Shown piece by piece: positions 52,970-61,387 of a stretch of DNA of 64,000 nucleotides. The stretch is from Chlamydiales bacterium (GTDB taxonomy: Bacteria; Chlamydiota; Chlamydiia; Chlamydiales; JACKPQ01). Made by a program: the position numbers and the translations under genes. The notes beneath the pieces are model-generated. The model made no database searches and was not told where the DNA came from. It was given only the letters and a program-made list of their open reading frames with translations. Where the stretch lies: contig JACKPP010000001.1 in NCBI GenBank assembly GCA_024233455.1, positions 872,723 to 936,722 of the forward strand. The letters run 5' to 3'. Every line of letters starts with the position of its first letter. Position 1 is the first letter of the stretch.

Positions 52970-54187
52970 ATGGAAATTCCAGATATTCTTTATAATGCTA
53001 ATATATGCCAACAATTACCTGAAGACCCCAAAAAGTCTGATGCGCAGAGGTATAAAGCCAAGATGGCAATGGAAGCTGCTGCCCTTCTTCCAGTGGTAGG
53101 ACGTGTTGCTTCTTTTACTGGTGGCTGTATGCAATTGCAAGCTATGCACCAGAAGCTTGTCGAAACTGAACGTCTTAGAGATGGAGTGGTGGTCATGCTT
53201 GAGATGGGATCGACTATCGGTTTGATTGGACTTTCTGTGTTCAACCCTAAAAGTGCAGCTATTTTAAGTGGTTTTGTTAAGTCGTTTTCTAATATGAAAG
53301 CGTTTATCAACCATCTGGAAGATGATGCCAGTATTCAAACTTTAGCCCTAGATGTTTTTAGAACGGGTAGTAATGTGGTGTACATGTGGGCCATGATTTC
53401 TGGTAGTCCTGTTTTTATTGCGATTTCCCTAGTAGCGCAAGGCAGTGAAAATGTCATTGAAGGCGGTAGCATGCTGGTTAAACAGTGGAAGGCAGAAGAG
53501 AAAGATTGGGTTGTAGTCGGTCTTGCAGCTATGCAAATAGGTCTTGGTGGTATGCGTGGTTACGAAGGGGCCTCCATGGGATTCAAGTACGGGATGACAA
53601 AAATCCATAAGCCTGAGGTGTGCCGTTTGGGATGTGAGGGGGAGCTGGCCACTGGTGAGCTTTCGCAAGATCAGCTCGATCAAGTGAATAAAATCTATGA
53701 GGATGTGGGAGATTCGAAATTCACTGAGGTTCACCTCGATCAAAACGGCAATGTCATAAAAGCAAAATATTTAACTGGAGAGTGCCTAGTCTCTGAGTGG
53801 GATGCTAGCGTTGCAGGTAAAATTGTGATGACCCAAAATGGGCATAAGGGTCCTAGTACTACATCACTAGCACTAATACCCACTAAGTTTGGAGGCCAAA
53901 TTCCCTTAAATTGGAATAGACCAAGCGATGGTATGCTTTCTACTGTAGCTATGGCGTCCTGTAGTGGGAAATTTGATCTATCACAAGGCTATAATCAATA
54001 TGTTGATGTGAATATTGTGTTTGATCAGGAGTGGTTTCTGCAAATGACCAATCAAAGTCTTTCTGATGGGATACAAAGTGCTTTAATGGGTCAGGATGAG
54101 GCTGCATGGAGGCATTTTTCAAGCTATAATCAAGAGATGGCTGGCCATCTTTTTACCTTAAGCTATATTATTGCTAATCAATTATAG
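52970..54187 (+). CDS. Hydrophobic helical family, paralogue C, full length (405 aa)
   Basis: The longest and probably reference member. A short N-terminal segment (1-35) precedes the conserved hydrophobic region (about 50-190: MGSTIGLIGLSVFNPKSAAI, RTGSNVVYMWAMISGSPVF and IEGGSMLVKQW). A hydrophilic C-terminal part follows (190-405). It includes GELSQDQLDQVNKIYEDVG, a calcium-loop-like HLDQNGNVIKAKYLTGE, and a late segment that ends YIIANQL. No signal peptide. GAGGTG upstream supports 52970. It overlaps the end of obg by 6 bp. Function unknown; an effector or membrane-inserted role is speculative. Confidence 0.75.
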   Translation: MEIPDILYNANICQQLPEDPKKSDAQRYKAKMAMEAAALLPVVGRVASFTGGCMQLQAMHQKLVETERLRDGVVVMLEMGSTIGLIGLSVFNPKSAAILSGFVKSFSNMKAFINHLEDDASIQTLALDVFRTGSNVVYMWAMISGSPVFIAISLVAQGSENVIEGGSMLVKQWKAEEKDWVVVGLAAMQIGLGGMRGYEGASMGFKYGMTKIHKPEVCRLGCEGELATGELSQDQLDQVNKIYEDVGDSKFTEVHLDQNGNVIKAKYLTGECLVSEWDASVAGKIVMTQNGHKGPSTTSLALIPTKFGGQIPLNWNRPSDGMLSTVAMASCSGKFDLSQGYNQYVDVNIVFDQEWFLQMTNQSLSDGIQSALMGQDEAAWRHFSSYNQEMAGHLFTLSYIIANQL

Positions 54188-55159
54188 AATAGATTTTTGA
54201 ATAAGATGGACAATGTCTTCGAGGCCGTCGCCAGTATAGGCGGAGGCTTTGAGGACGTTGTCTGTTTGGTGTTGGGCTCGGAAGGCCAGGTAGGCAGCTT
54301 CGGTGTCTTCAAGGTCGGTTTTGTTGAGGATGATGTGGTAGGGTTTAGCAGTCATTTCAGGGTTGTAGGCTTCAATTTCTGAGCGCAGCGTGCAAAAGTC
54401 ACGATAGGGATCTTGGCTAGTCAAATCGATAACGTAGAGAAGAGTGTGCGTTCGCTCAATGTGACGTAAGAATTCAAGCCCTAGGCCTCGGTCTTGATGC
54501 GCATTTTCAATGATTCCAGGAATGTCGGCGATGTAGGCCCGTTGGTAGTTTTCGAATTGGATGAAGCTAAGATTGGGTTTTAGCGTGGTGAAGGGGTAGG
54601 GCGCTGCTTTAGAGTTGCGGTTGGTAAGCGAGGAGAAGAGGGTGGATTTGCCGGCGTTAGGGAAGCCCACAAGGCCGATGTCGGCAATGAGCTTGAGCTC
54701 TAGTTCGACGTTGCATTCGTCTCCCTCATGCCCCGGTGTGGCAAAGTTAGGAGCTTGACGCGTCGAGGTTTTGAAGAAGTGATTGCCAAGTCCACCGCGG
54801 CCTCCGGCACACAGTTTGACTTCTTGGCCGTGTACGGTTAGATCGTGTAAGATGGCGTTGGTTTCAGGGTCTTTGATGAGGGTTCCACAAGGGACTTCGA
54901 CGATGAGATTTTTTCCCAGTCTGCCTTGCCTGCAGTTGGATCCGCCCATTTGACCGTTTTCGGCAGAGAGTATGCGTTTGTTGCGGTAGTGGTCAAGAGA
55001 GGGTACATTGGTTGTAGCTCTCACAATGACCGATCCGCCAGGTCCGCCGTTGCCACCATAGGGACCGCCTTTGGGAAGGTATTTTTCACGGCGCCAAGCA
55101 ACGCAGCCGTTACCGCCTTTACCAGCTTTTAAATTAAGTCGTATACGGTCGACAAACAT
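54182..55159 (-). CDS. obg: GTPase Obg (325 aa)
   Basis: Ribosome-associated GTPase. The Gly-rich N-terminal Obg fold (about 1-157, KGGPYGGNGGPGGSV) precedes the G domain with GFPNAGKSTLFS, DIPGI and LNKTDLED. No C-terminal OCT extension. The chlamydial order obg-rpmA-rplU is kept. Confidence 0.96.
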   Translation of the reverse strand: MFVDRIRLNLKAGKGGNGCVAWRREKYLPKGGPYGGNGGPGGSVIVRATTNVPSLDHYRNKRILSAENGQMGGSNCRQGRLGKNLIVEVPCGTLIKDPETNAILHDLTVHGQEVKLCAGGRGGLGNHFFKTSTRQAPNFATPGHEGDECNVELELKLIADIGLVGFPNAGKSTLFSSLTNRNSKAAPYPFTTLKPNLSFIQFENYQRAYIADIPGIIENAHQDRGLGLEFLRHIERTHTLLYVIDLTSQDPYRDFCTLRSEIEAYNPEMTAKPYHIILNKTDLEDTEAAYLAFRAQHQTDNVLKASAYTGDGLEDIVHLIQKSIL

Positions 55160-55180
55160 GCATTGATTCTCAAAAAATGG

Positions 55181-55429
55181 TTATTGAGGTACTACGGCCA
55201 CACTCGTGACTTTAGTGCTGCGGAATTTAACGATTCCGTCACAAAGTGCAAAAAGCGTATCATCACGGCCACGACCTACGTTCTTTGCCGGGTGCCATTT
55301 GGTACCGCGCTGGCGGATGATAATTGCTCCGGCTTTTACTGCTTGGCCATCGGCAATTTTTACACCAAGGCGTTGTGCGTTCGAGTCGCGTCCGTTGCGC
55401 GAGGATCCTTGTCCTTTCTTATGTGCCAT
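55181..55429 (-). CDS. rpmA: 50S ribosomal protein L27 (82 aa)
   Basis: AHKKGQGSSRNGRDSNAQRLG is the L27 N-terminus, which reaches the peptidyl-transferase centre. Normal length. 3 bp after rplU. Confidence 0.97.
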   Translation of the reverse strand: MAHKKGQGSSRNGRDSNAQRLGVKIADGQAVKAGAIIIRQRGTKWHPAKNVGRGRDDTLFALCDGIVKFRSTKVTSVAVVPQ

Positions 55430-55432
55430 GAC

Positions 55433-55750
55433 TTATTTTGCGCTCCCTACGATTTTAGTGATTTTTACTCTGGAATAGCGCTGGCGGTGGCCGACCTTGC
55501 GGTGGCTATTTTTGCGCCTTTTATATTTAAAGTTGATAACTTTAGGGCCTTTAGCTTCGCCAAGTAGCTCGCCTTGGACCGCGCAGCCGGCTAGGTGCGG
55601 GGTGCCAATTTGAATGGATGTTCCATCGTTGATAAAGAGGACTTGGTCAAATTGAATGGCATTGCCTTCCTGAGATAGCAGCTCAACATCAATGACATCG
55701 CCTTCAGCTACACGAACTTGCTTTCCGCCGGTTTCGATAATTGCGTACAT
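55433..55750 (-). CDS. rplU: 50S ribosomal protein L21 (105 aa)
   Basis: MYAIIETGGKQVRVAEGD and the C-terminal KRRKNSHRKVGHRQRYSRV are diagnostic. AAGGAG ribosome site on the minus strand before the ATG. Confidence 0.97.
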   Translation of the reverse strand: MYAIIETGGKQVRVAEGDVIDVELLSQEGNAIQFDQVLFINDGTSIQIGTPHLAGCAVQGELLGEAKGPKVINFKYKRRKNSHRKVGHRQRYSRVKITKIVGSAK

Positions 55751-55820
55751 AGGAGTACTCCTTTTTTTTAGTGCCTAAGCATATAACAATTACAGGTGAA
55801 TTGTCAATAATGAAATAACG

Positions 55821-56627
55821 TTAAGCGTATTTTTTAATTGATAGCGAGAATAGATAAGCAACGGTGGCGGTAAGTGCAATGGTAGCTCCAGGCGGCCAGT
55901 TGAGCCCGTAGGAGATGCCAAGTCCTATTCCGGTGAAGGCAATCCCAAGCAGGCTAGCTAGTAGCATCATCCGCGGTAGGTGAAAGGTGAAGCGCCCAGC
56001 AATGGCAGCTGGCAAGCAGAGCATGGCAATGACGAGGATTGCACCGACAATTTGGATGAGTAAAACGGTAGTAATGGCCACGAGGCAGAGTAGGAAGATG
56101 TAGAGAGGTGTAGTGGCAACACGCTGGAGTTTGGCTTGCTCTTCATCAAAACAGATGGCTAGGAGTTTACGGTGCAGGGTTAGCACCGAGGTGATGATGA
56201 TAGCGTTGACGATGACGAGCATGATGATGTCGCCGCGGTTGACCCATAGGATGTTTCCAAAGAGGAATCCAAAGATTTCGCTGGTGCTGCCAGGGGTAAG
56301 AGATAGAAAGATGACTCCGATGGCCATTCCAGAGGCCCATAGCGCTCCGATGACGGTGTCTTCCCGCTCTTTAAACCGCAGGGTGATCCAGCCGATGAGC
56401 AGGGCAGACAGAAGGGCAAAAGCAAAGGCGCCAATAAGGGGTGATAGCCACGGTAGATTGAAGGTGCGCTGCAAGTAAAGCGCCAGGCCCAAACCTCCAA
56501 AGACAGCGTGTGAGATGCTCCCACTGATGAAAACGATGCGCTTGATGACCACGTAGGAGCCGATAATGCCTCCTGCAGTTGATGCCAAGGCGCCTCCGAT
56601 GAGGGCGAAGATGAGAAAGAAGCTCAT
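55821..56627 (-). CDS. Zinc/manganese ABC transporter permease (268 aa)
   Basis: ZnuB/TroC-type membrane protein with eight or so helices, the family SISHAVFGGLGLALYL and LLCLVAITTVLLIQIVGAIL. 4-bp overlap with the ATPase gene. Corresponds in position to C. trachomatis CT417 (from memory). Confidence 0.9.
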   Translation of the reverse strand: MSFFLIFALIGGALASTAGGIIGSYVVIKRIVFISGSISHAVFGGLGLALYLQRTFNLPWLSPLIGAFAFALLSALLIGWITLRFKEREDTVIGALWASGMAIGVIFLSLTPGSTSEIFGFLFGNILWVNRGDIIMLVIVNAIIITSVLTLHRKLLAICFDEEQAKLQRVATTPLYIFLLCLVAITTVLLIQIVGAILVIAMLCLPAAIAGRFTFHLPRMMLLASLLGIAFTGIGLGISYGLNWPPGATIALTATVAYLFSLSIKKYA

Positions 56628-57292
56628 GGGGTCTCCTCTTTGATCAATGGCTTGTGATAGAGGCCCATGGCAAAGTGCTCGCAGATGTCTTTTGGCAGGC
56701 GGGTGGTGACAGTGCCTTGGACGAGCAAGATGCGGTCAACTTCTTGGATGATGGTTTGCAGATCGTGCGAGACCATGAGGATAGTCATGTCTTTTTTTAA
56801 TTCTCTTAGTAAGTTGTGAATGTCTTCTTGTGCGCTAGTGTCCAGATTCGCAGTGGGTTCGTCTAGCAAGAGTATTTTGGGCTGAGAGACTAGAGCTCTG
56901 GCAATGAGTGCACGTTGGAGCTGACCACCAGAAAGGTTAGCAAAGGATTGGTGGGCATAAGAGGTTAGACCAACTTGCTCTAGGGCTTGCAAGGCTGAAG
57001 ATTTCCAATCGCGCATCTGTAGGATGCCCAGTCCGACGAGTTCTAAAACGGAAATGGGGAATTTGCGGTCATGGATGCGTTGTTGCGGTACGTAGGCTAG
57101 GTTTTGGTCGTCGATATGAATCGTTCCGCTGGTCGGTTTTAAAAATCCGAGAATGAGTTTTAAGAGCGTGGTTTTGCCTCCACCATTGGGCCCGATGATG
57201 CCTACGTATTCTCCAGATTCAATTTTAAGGTTGACGTTTTTTAGAATTGGTGTGTTTTCGTAGGCAAAGTTGATGTTTTGAAGTTCGATCAT
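56624..57292 (-). CDS. Zinc/manganese ABC transporter ATPase (222 aa)
   Basis: Walker A GPNGGGKTTLLK, signature LSGGQLQRALIARAL, Walker B ILLLDEPTANLD and H-loop MVSHD. Between permease and binding-protein genes with 4-bp overlaps on both sides. Confidence 0.93.
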   Translation of the reverse strand: MIELQNINFAYENTPILKNVNLKIESGEYVGIIGPNGGGKTTLLKLILGFLKPTSGTIHIDDQNLAYVPQQRIHDRKFPISVLELVGLGILQMRDWKSSALQALEQVGLTSYAHQSFANLSGGQLQRALIARALVSQPKILLLDEPTANLDTSAQEDIHNLLRELKKDMTILMVSHDLQTIIQEVDRILLVQGTVTTRLPKDICEHFAMGLYHKPLIKEETP

Positions 57293-58095
57293 TGGGCAAT
57301 AAGATGAGCTAGGTGGTCCATGTTTTCCAGGTAGTTTTCTGCTAGGGGATTGAAGGAGTAAATCGGAAGGCGCATTTTTTCGGCTATAATGCCTGTTCCC
57401 TTGTTGTTGCCTTGAGGTACGGTGATGGCACAGCGAAATTTTGTGGTTTTAGCCATTTCAAAAATAACTTGTAGTTGCGTTGGAAGCGGGTCTTTTCCTT
57501 CTGATTCGACCGGGACTTGGACCAGGTTATAATCGTTGCAAAAGTAGGTGAAAGAGGGGTGGGCAACCAGCAGCGCTTGCCCATGCAGCGGCAGTAGCTG
57601 TCTAAAAATTTGTTGATCTAGCTTATCTAGTTGTTTGATGAGCGCCGTCGTATTAGCTTTGATTTTTAGCGCCTGGTCAGGGGTGATTTGCGCTATGGCT
57701 TCTGAGATGGCAATGGCTTGAGATTTCATGAGTCTTAAGCTCATCCAAATGTGCCTATCTCCTTGAACGGTGGGTGTTGTGGTGGTTAAGTCTAGAATTT
57801 TGGAATGAGGATTAGCCGTGTTCATGACTCTGGTGACGCGGTTTTCAAAGGGTTCACCTACACCGATCCACAGCATGGCTCGTTCCACCGTTTGCATCTC
57901 TTTTGGTGTGGGCTCAAAGGTGTGAGGATTGTCGTCTTCCTCTAAAAAAGATATGACATCGACATAGTCACCAGCAATGGCCTGAACGATAGATACATAA
58001 GGTGGCAAGCTTGTCACAACTAGAGGCTTGGAGCTCGCTTTAGAGCCCGTACATCCTAAAAGCCAGCAAGCCATGCAAAGCAGAAATGTTTTCAT
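57289..58095 (-). CDS. Zinc/manganese-binding lipoprotein, ZnuA/TroA type (268 aa)
   Basis: Lipobox LLGC (Cys15). The cluster A-1 binding pattern is visible: NPHTFEPTPKEM, a His in RHIWMSLRL, LVAHPSFTYF, and an acid near VESEGKDPLP. A short His-poor loop suggests manganese or low-affinity zinc binding, but this is uncertain. No ribosome site; a -10 box ends 7 nt before the ATG. Confidence 0.9.
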   Translation of the reverse strand: MKTFLLCMACWLLGCTGSKASSKPLVVTSLPPYVSIVQAIAGDYVDVISFLEEDDNPHTFEPTPKEMQTVERAMLWIGVGEPFENRVTRVMNTANPHSKILDLTTTTPTVQGDRHIWMSLRLMKSQAIAISEAIAQITPDQALKIKANTTALIKQLDKLDQQIFRQLLPLHGQALLVAHPSFTYFCNDYNLVQVPVESEGKDPLPTQLQVIFEMAKTTKFRCAITVPQGNNKGTGIIAEKMRLPIYSFNPLAENYLENMDHLAHLIAQ

Positions 58096-58102
58096 AACAC
58101 CT

Positions 58103-58131
58103 ATTATGCTCTAAAAGTGGCTTCAAATCAA
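58103..58131 (-). promoter_or_regulatory. znuA-like promoter, leaderless geometry
   Basis: On the minus strand TTGATT (58131-58126) is 17 bp before CATAAT (58108-58103), which ends 7 nt before the ATG at 58095. No Zur/MntR-type palindrome is obvious. Confidence 0.5.
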
Positions 58132-58185
58132 GTTTTTGATGAACCAGACCCAAAGTTGAGTTATTATTTCAATTTTGGTCTGTTG

Positions 58186-58215
58186 TTGTCATTTATCGGG
58201 GCGCAATGGTACAAT
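58186..58215 (+). promoter_or_regulatory. Promoter of tRNA-Ser
   Basis: TTGTCA (58186-58191), 18 bp, TACAAT (58210-58215); transcription would start about 5 nt before the tRNA. Confidence 0.6.
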
Positions 58216-58226
58216 CGCTTGATCCT

Positions 58227-58313
58227 GGAGGAGTGTCCGAGTGGCCGAAGGAGCACGATTGGAAGTCGTGTATACGTGAAAACGTATCGTGGGTTCGAAT
58301 CCCACTTCCTCCG
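58227..58313 (+). tRNA. tRNA-Ser (anticodon GGA)
   Basis: 87-nt class II tRNA. The acceptor ggaggag pairs with ttcctcc, and the anticodon loop ttGGAag lies between cacga and tcgtg. The long variable arm is tatacgtgaaaacgtat and the T-loop is ttcgaat. Discriminator G at 58313, CCA not encoded. Confidence 0.96.
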
Positions 58314-58360
58314 AAGTTTTTTCTGGTAAAAAAAGATTTGTGTCGTATAGAAGGTAATTC

Positions 58361-58819
58361 ATGCAATGTCCATTTTGTCACACGCAAGAATCGAAGGTTA
58401 CAGACTCACGCGATGCAAGCGAGATGAATGCTATTAAGCGGAGGCGCCAGTGCTTGAAGTGTTTGAAGCGTTTTACAACGTTTGAGACGATTGATTTGAC
58501 AATTCAGGTGAAAAAACGGGATGGAGGTTATGAGGATTTTCAAACCGATAAGCTGATTCGCGGGCTGGATGCGGCTTGCCGCCATACGCGTATTAGTCAC
58601 GATAAGGTGCGCGCTTTGGCATCGGAAATTGCTGCCGAATTAATGGAAAAACAGCTGCGTGAAATTTGTGCCACTGAATTGGGTGAAATTGTCATGAACC
58701 ATTTGAAAGAACTCGATATGGTGGCCTATATCCGTTTTGCATGTGTGTACCGCAGATTTAAAGACGTAGACGAGTTGATGCACGCCCTCAGCTCTGCTTC
58801 CCCAGAGGAGAAAGGATGA
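58361..58819 (+). CDS. nrdR: Transcriptional repressor NrdR (152 aa)
   Basis: N-terminal zinc ribbon (MQCPFCHTQESKVTDSR... CLKC), KRRRQCLKCLKRFTTFE, then the ATP-cone domain. Represses ribonucleotide reductase genes. First gene of nrdR-dksA-lspA; 4-bp overlap with the next gene. Confidence 0.95.
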   Translation: MQCPFCHTQESKVTDSRDASEMNAIKRRRQCLKCLKRFTTFETIDLTIQVKKRDGGYEDFQTDKLIRGLDAACRHTRISHDKVRALASEIAAELMEKQLREICATELGEIVMNHLKELDMVAYIRFACVYRRFKDVDELMHALSSASPEEKG

Positions 58820-59175
58820 AAGAACACGATTTGGAAAAAGTAAGAAAACGTCTGCTTGCTATGCGAGCCCAGATTACTAATCAGGTGCGTACTGCAACTG
58901 AAGATGTAAAGTCTGTCGATGCAGTCAAAGGTTATTCCCAGCATCAAGCCGATGAGGGAACCGATGATTTTAATCGGACGATTAGTTTAGAAGTTTCAGA
59001 AAAAGAGCAAGGAGTTCTGCGTCAAATCGATCGAGCCATCGCCAAAATTGATGAGGGAACTTACGGTATATGCGATGTGACAGGAAATCCTATTCCTGCT
59101 AAACGGTTGGAAGCGGTGCCTTATGCAGCGATGACTGTTGAGGCTCAGGAAAAATTAGAAAAAGGACTGTTATGA
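58816..59175 (+). CDS. DksA/TraR-family protein with reduced zinc site (119 aa)
   Basis: Acts in the RNA polymerase secondary channel in relatives. The coiled coil (about 1-75) has an acidic tip (EGTDDFNRT, residues 48-56). The C4 zinc-finger region reads YGICDVTGNPIPAKRLEAVP with only one Cys (86); the second CxxC is replaced by AAMTVEAQ. A Cys-poor DksA2-like form can fold without zinc, so function may be kept. Overlaps nrdR and lspA. Confidence 0.88.
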   Translation: MKEHDLEKVRKRLLAMRAQITNQVRTATEDVKSVDAVKGYSQHQADEGTDDFNRTISLEVSEKEQGVLRQIDRAIAKIDEGTYGICDVTGNPIPAKRLEAVPYAAMTVEAQEKLEKGLL

Positions 59176-59684
59176 TGAAACGCGCCCTTCCCTATATTTT
59201 ATTGTTTGCCTTGCTTCTCGGGGCAGATATGATCTCCAAATGGTGGGTACAAGATTTTTTAGTGCAAATGCCTTATGCTTCCCGTGCTTTTCCTTACGGC
59301 GGCATCGCCTTGTTTAAAAATTTTTTTGGCATTGAGGGGTCGATTGTTTATGTCTCGAACCGAGGTGCTGCTTGGGGCTCGTTTGCAAATTCGTATGTGA
59401 CACTGCTTGTGCTGCGTATTGGGGTTAGCACAGCTCTTGCCGTGTACCTTTTTTTCTGCAAGCGCGCAGCAAAAACCACACTCCCTTTGGTGTTAATTTT
59501 GTTTGGTGCGGTAGGGAACATCATCGACTGCTTCATCTACGGCCATGTCATTGACATGATTCATTTAAAATTTTGGGGCTATTCCTATCCTGTCTTTAAT
59601 TTAGCTGATTCGGCTATCTGTATCGGAGCGGTATGGCTTGCCATTCAATCCTGGCGCTCGCGTGAACGTATCGAAGTGGCTTAA
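59172..59684 (+). CDS. lspA: Lipoprotein signal peptidase II (170 aa)
   Basis: Four helices with the motifs VSNRGAAWG, GAVGNIIDCFIYGHVIDMIHL and FNLADSAICIG, carrying the two catalytic Asp. The usual GNxIDR has Cys in place of Arg. Processes the many lipoproteins seen in this window. ATGATG start (59172 or 59175) overlaps the dksA stop. Confidence 0.93.
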   Translation: MMKRALPYILLFALLLGADMISKWWVQDFLVQMPYASRAFPYGGIALFKNFFGIEGSIVYVSNRGAAWGSFANSYVTLLVLRIGVSTALAVYLFFCKRAAKTTLPLVLILFGAVGNIIDCFIYGHVIDMIHLKFWGYSYPVFNLADSAICIGAVWLAIQSWRSRERIEVA

Positions 59685-60252
59685 AGTCCAAGTTTTACTA
59701 GAAGTTGACGAGCTTAAAGATTTGTTCTCAGGCCTTAACGCTGGTTTGTACCAGGTTTCGGGTGTTTTAAGCCAGCCACAAGCGGGTATAGAGCCCGCGT
59801 GTTTTTTCGATGCCTACGCCAGCTACATAGCTACTTTGAAACGAGGCGATGTGCCGCTTATTAATCGCCCGCTTTTTTCTGCAGCGCTTTCAGTGAGTCC
59901 CGTCTTTGTAAGACAATTAGATGAGAAGCGCTACATTGCCGATCCTAAAACCCCTGTCGTCCAAATGCAACCCCATTCATTCGTTTTATCTAATGGTAAG
60001 TGTTTATCTATGGTGCATGGCCCGGAAAGCCACTCTTGGGGATTGCAATTTGCCTACCCTCAAATTGCGATGGATGCTGCCGGCAATTTGGAGAAGACTT
60101 TGCGCACAACTGAAAATGGTGCTTTGTTTTTACAGATTCAACAGTGGATGCGTAAAATGACTAAGCCAGCATGTTTTACAATGGATGGTAAAAAAATGCA
60201 TTTCCCCATCCGTTTGGGTAAACAATGGTCAGGGAGATTGCCTTGTGATTGA
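59662..60252 (+). CDS. Conserved hypothetical protein between lspA and cinA (about 196 aa)
   Basis: No family recognised. It overlaps lspA at the start (GTG at 59662 or an ATG at 59638) and cinA by 8 bp at the end, which supports translation in the operon. Soluble, with LFSGLNAGLYQVSGVLSQPQ and an HGPESHSWGLQFAYPQ segment. Stops LPCD. Confidence 0.65.
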   Translation: MNVSKWLKVQVLLEVDELKDLFSGLNAGLYQVSGVLSQPQAGIEPACFFDAYASYIATLKRGDVPLINRPLFSAALSVSPVFVRQLDEKRYIADPKTPVVQMQPHSFVLSNGKCLSMVHGPESHSWGLQFAYPQIAMDAAGNLEKTLRTTENGALFLQIQQWMRKMTKPACFTMDGKKMHFPIRLGKQWSGRLPCD

Positions 60253-61387
60253 AATTATTTCAATCGGCGATGAGTTGCTCAATGGCTCAACGCTGAATAC
60301 GAATGCGCACTATTTGGCAGCAGAGCTTTTTGATATGGGCTTTGTAGTTGCTCATATGACCACACTTCCTGATGATGAAGAGATTCTTAGCTCTGGGCTT
60401 GCTGCTGCTATTGAACGCGCCAAAGTTGTGATTACAACAGGTGGCTTAGGTCCTACTCTCGACGATAAAACTGAAGCGATTGTGACAAATCTCCTGCCCG
60501 GGAGATATAAAAAACTCAGCAATAAAATAGGCTCAGCGTATGGCCTGCTGTACGAGGCTGAGGGACTCATTGTCATGCCAGGTGTTCCAAGAGAGATGGA
60601 ATCTATGTGGAATGATGTCAAACCTTATGTCGAAAAACGCCTAGGTAATGTTCAAAAATATGCGCATAAAAAACTGACTTTGGCCTTATTATCCGAGCTG
60701 GCCGTCGACCCCACGTTGCGTCTACTAAAAAAGGAATTACCCGAAGTAGATTTTGGTATTTATCCCTCTTATGGCACCTTGATTGTGCGTATGACTACGC
60801 TTAGGCCCGAGCTTTTAGATCGAGCATCTAAAATGATCCTTGAAAAGTTTCCCACCCAGGTGATGGCAGAGCAGGCATGCAAGGCAGAAGATGCTCTCCA
60901 CCATCTTTTAATTCGGAATAAAAGTACGCTGGCTTTTGCAGAATCGTGTACTGGTGGTGCTTTAAGTGCGCGCATGACTGCTCTGCCAGATGCCTCGACG
61001 TATTTTTGCGGTAGTGTGGTGTCTTATTCCAACGCTGTTAAGCAAAACTTGTTAAATGTGTCTGAGGCAACACTTGCTCAGCATGGAGCGGTCAGCCGCG
61101 AAACAGCAGAAGAGATGCTCTCTGGTGTTTTTAAACATTTTGACTCTGACTACGCCATGGCGGTGACGGGCATTGCTGGGCCTTCGGGCGGTACGCCAGA
61201 AAAACCGGTAGGGACAGTATGGATAGCTATTGGTAAAAAAGGCCAGACTCCGCATATTGGTTTAGTGCCAAAAGTAAAACCGCAACATTCACGCGCTACC
61301 ATTATTCAAATCACGGCGACATTTGCCTTGTCTAGCTTATGGCGTTTCATTCGGCATGGTATTGCCCCTTTTGAGGTGGGGTTATGA
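60245..61387 (+). CDS. cinA: CinA-like nicotinamide-nucleotide amidohydrolase (380 aa)
   Basis: N-terminal MoCF-like domain (IEIISIGDELLNGSTLNTN, TTGGLGPTLDD) and C-terminal CinA amidohydrolase (FAESCTGGALSARMT, GIAGPSGGTPEKPVGTVWIA). Likely recycles NMN. The start is GTG at 60245 with GGGAG upstream; upstream ATG would add unrelated residues. Confidence 0.93.
   Translation: MIEIISIGDELLNGSTLNTNAHYLAAELFDMGFVVAHMTTLPDDEEILSSGLAAAIERAKVVITTGGLGPTLDDKTEAIVTNLLPGRYKKLSNKIGSAYGLLYEAEGLIVMPGVPREMESMWNDVKPYVEKRLGNVQKYAHKKLTLALLSELAVDPTLRLLKKELPEVDFGIYPSYGTLIVRMTTLRPELLDRASKMILEKFPTQVMAEQACKAEDALHHLLIRNKSTLAFAESCTGGALSARMTALPDASTYFCGSVVSYSNAVKQNLLNVSEATLAQHGAVSRETAEEMLSGVFKHFDSDYAMAVTGIAGPSGGTPEKPVGTVWIAIGKKGQTPHIGLVPKVKPQHSRATIIQITATFALSSLWRFIRHGIAPFEVGL

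Noticed and set aside
58117..58329. Short protein frame over tRNA-Ser
   Set aside because: It covers the tRNA gene, which is well supported; frame has no features.
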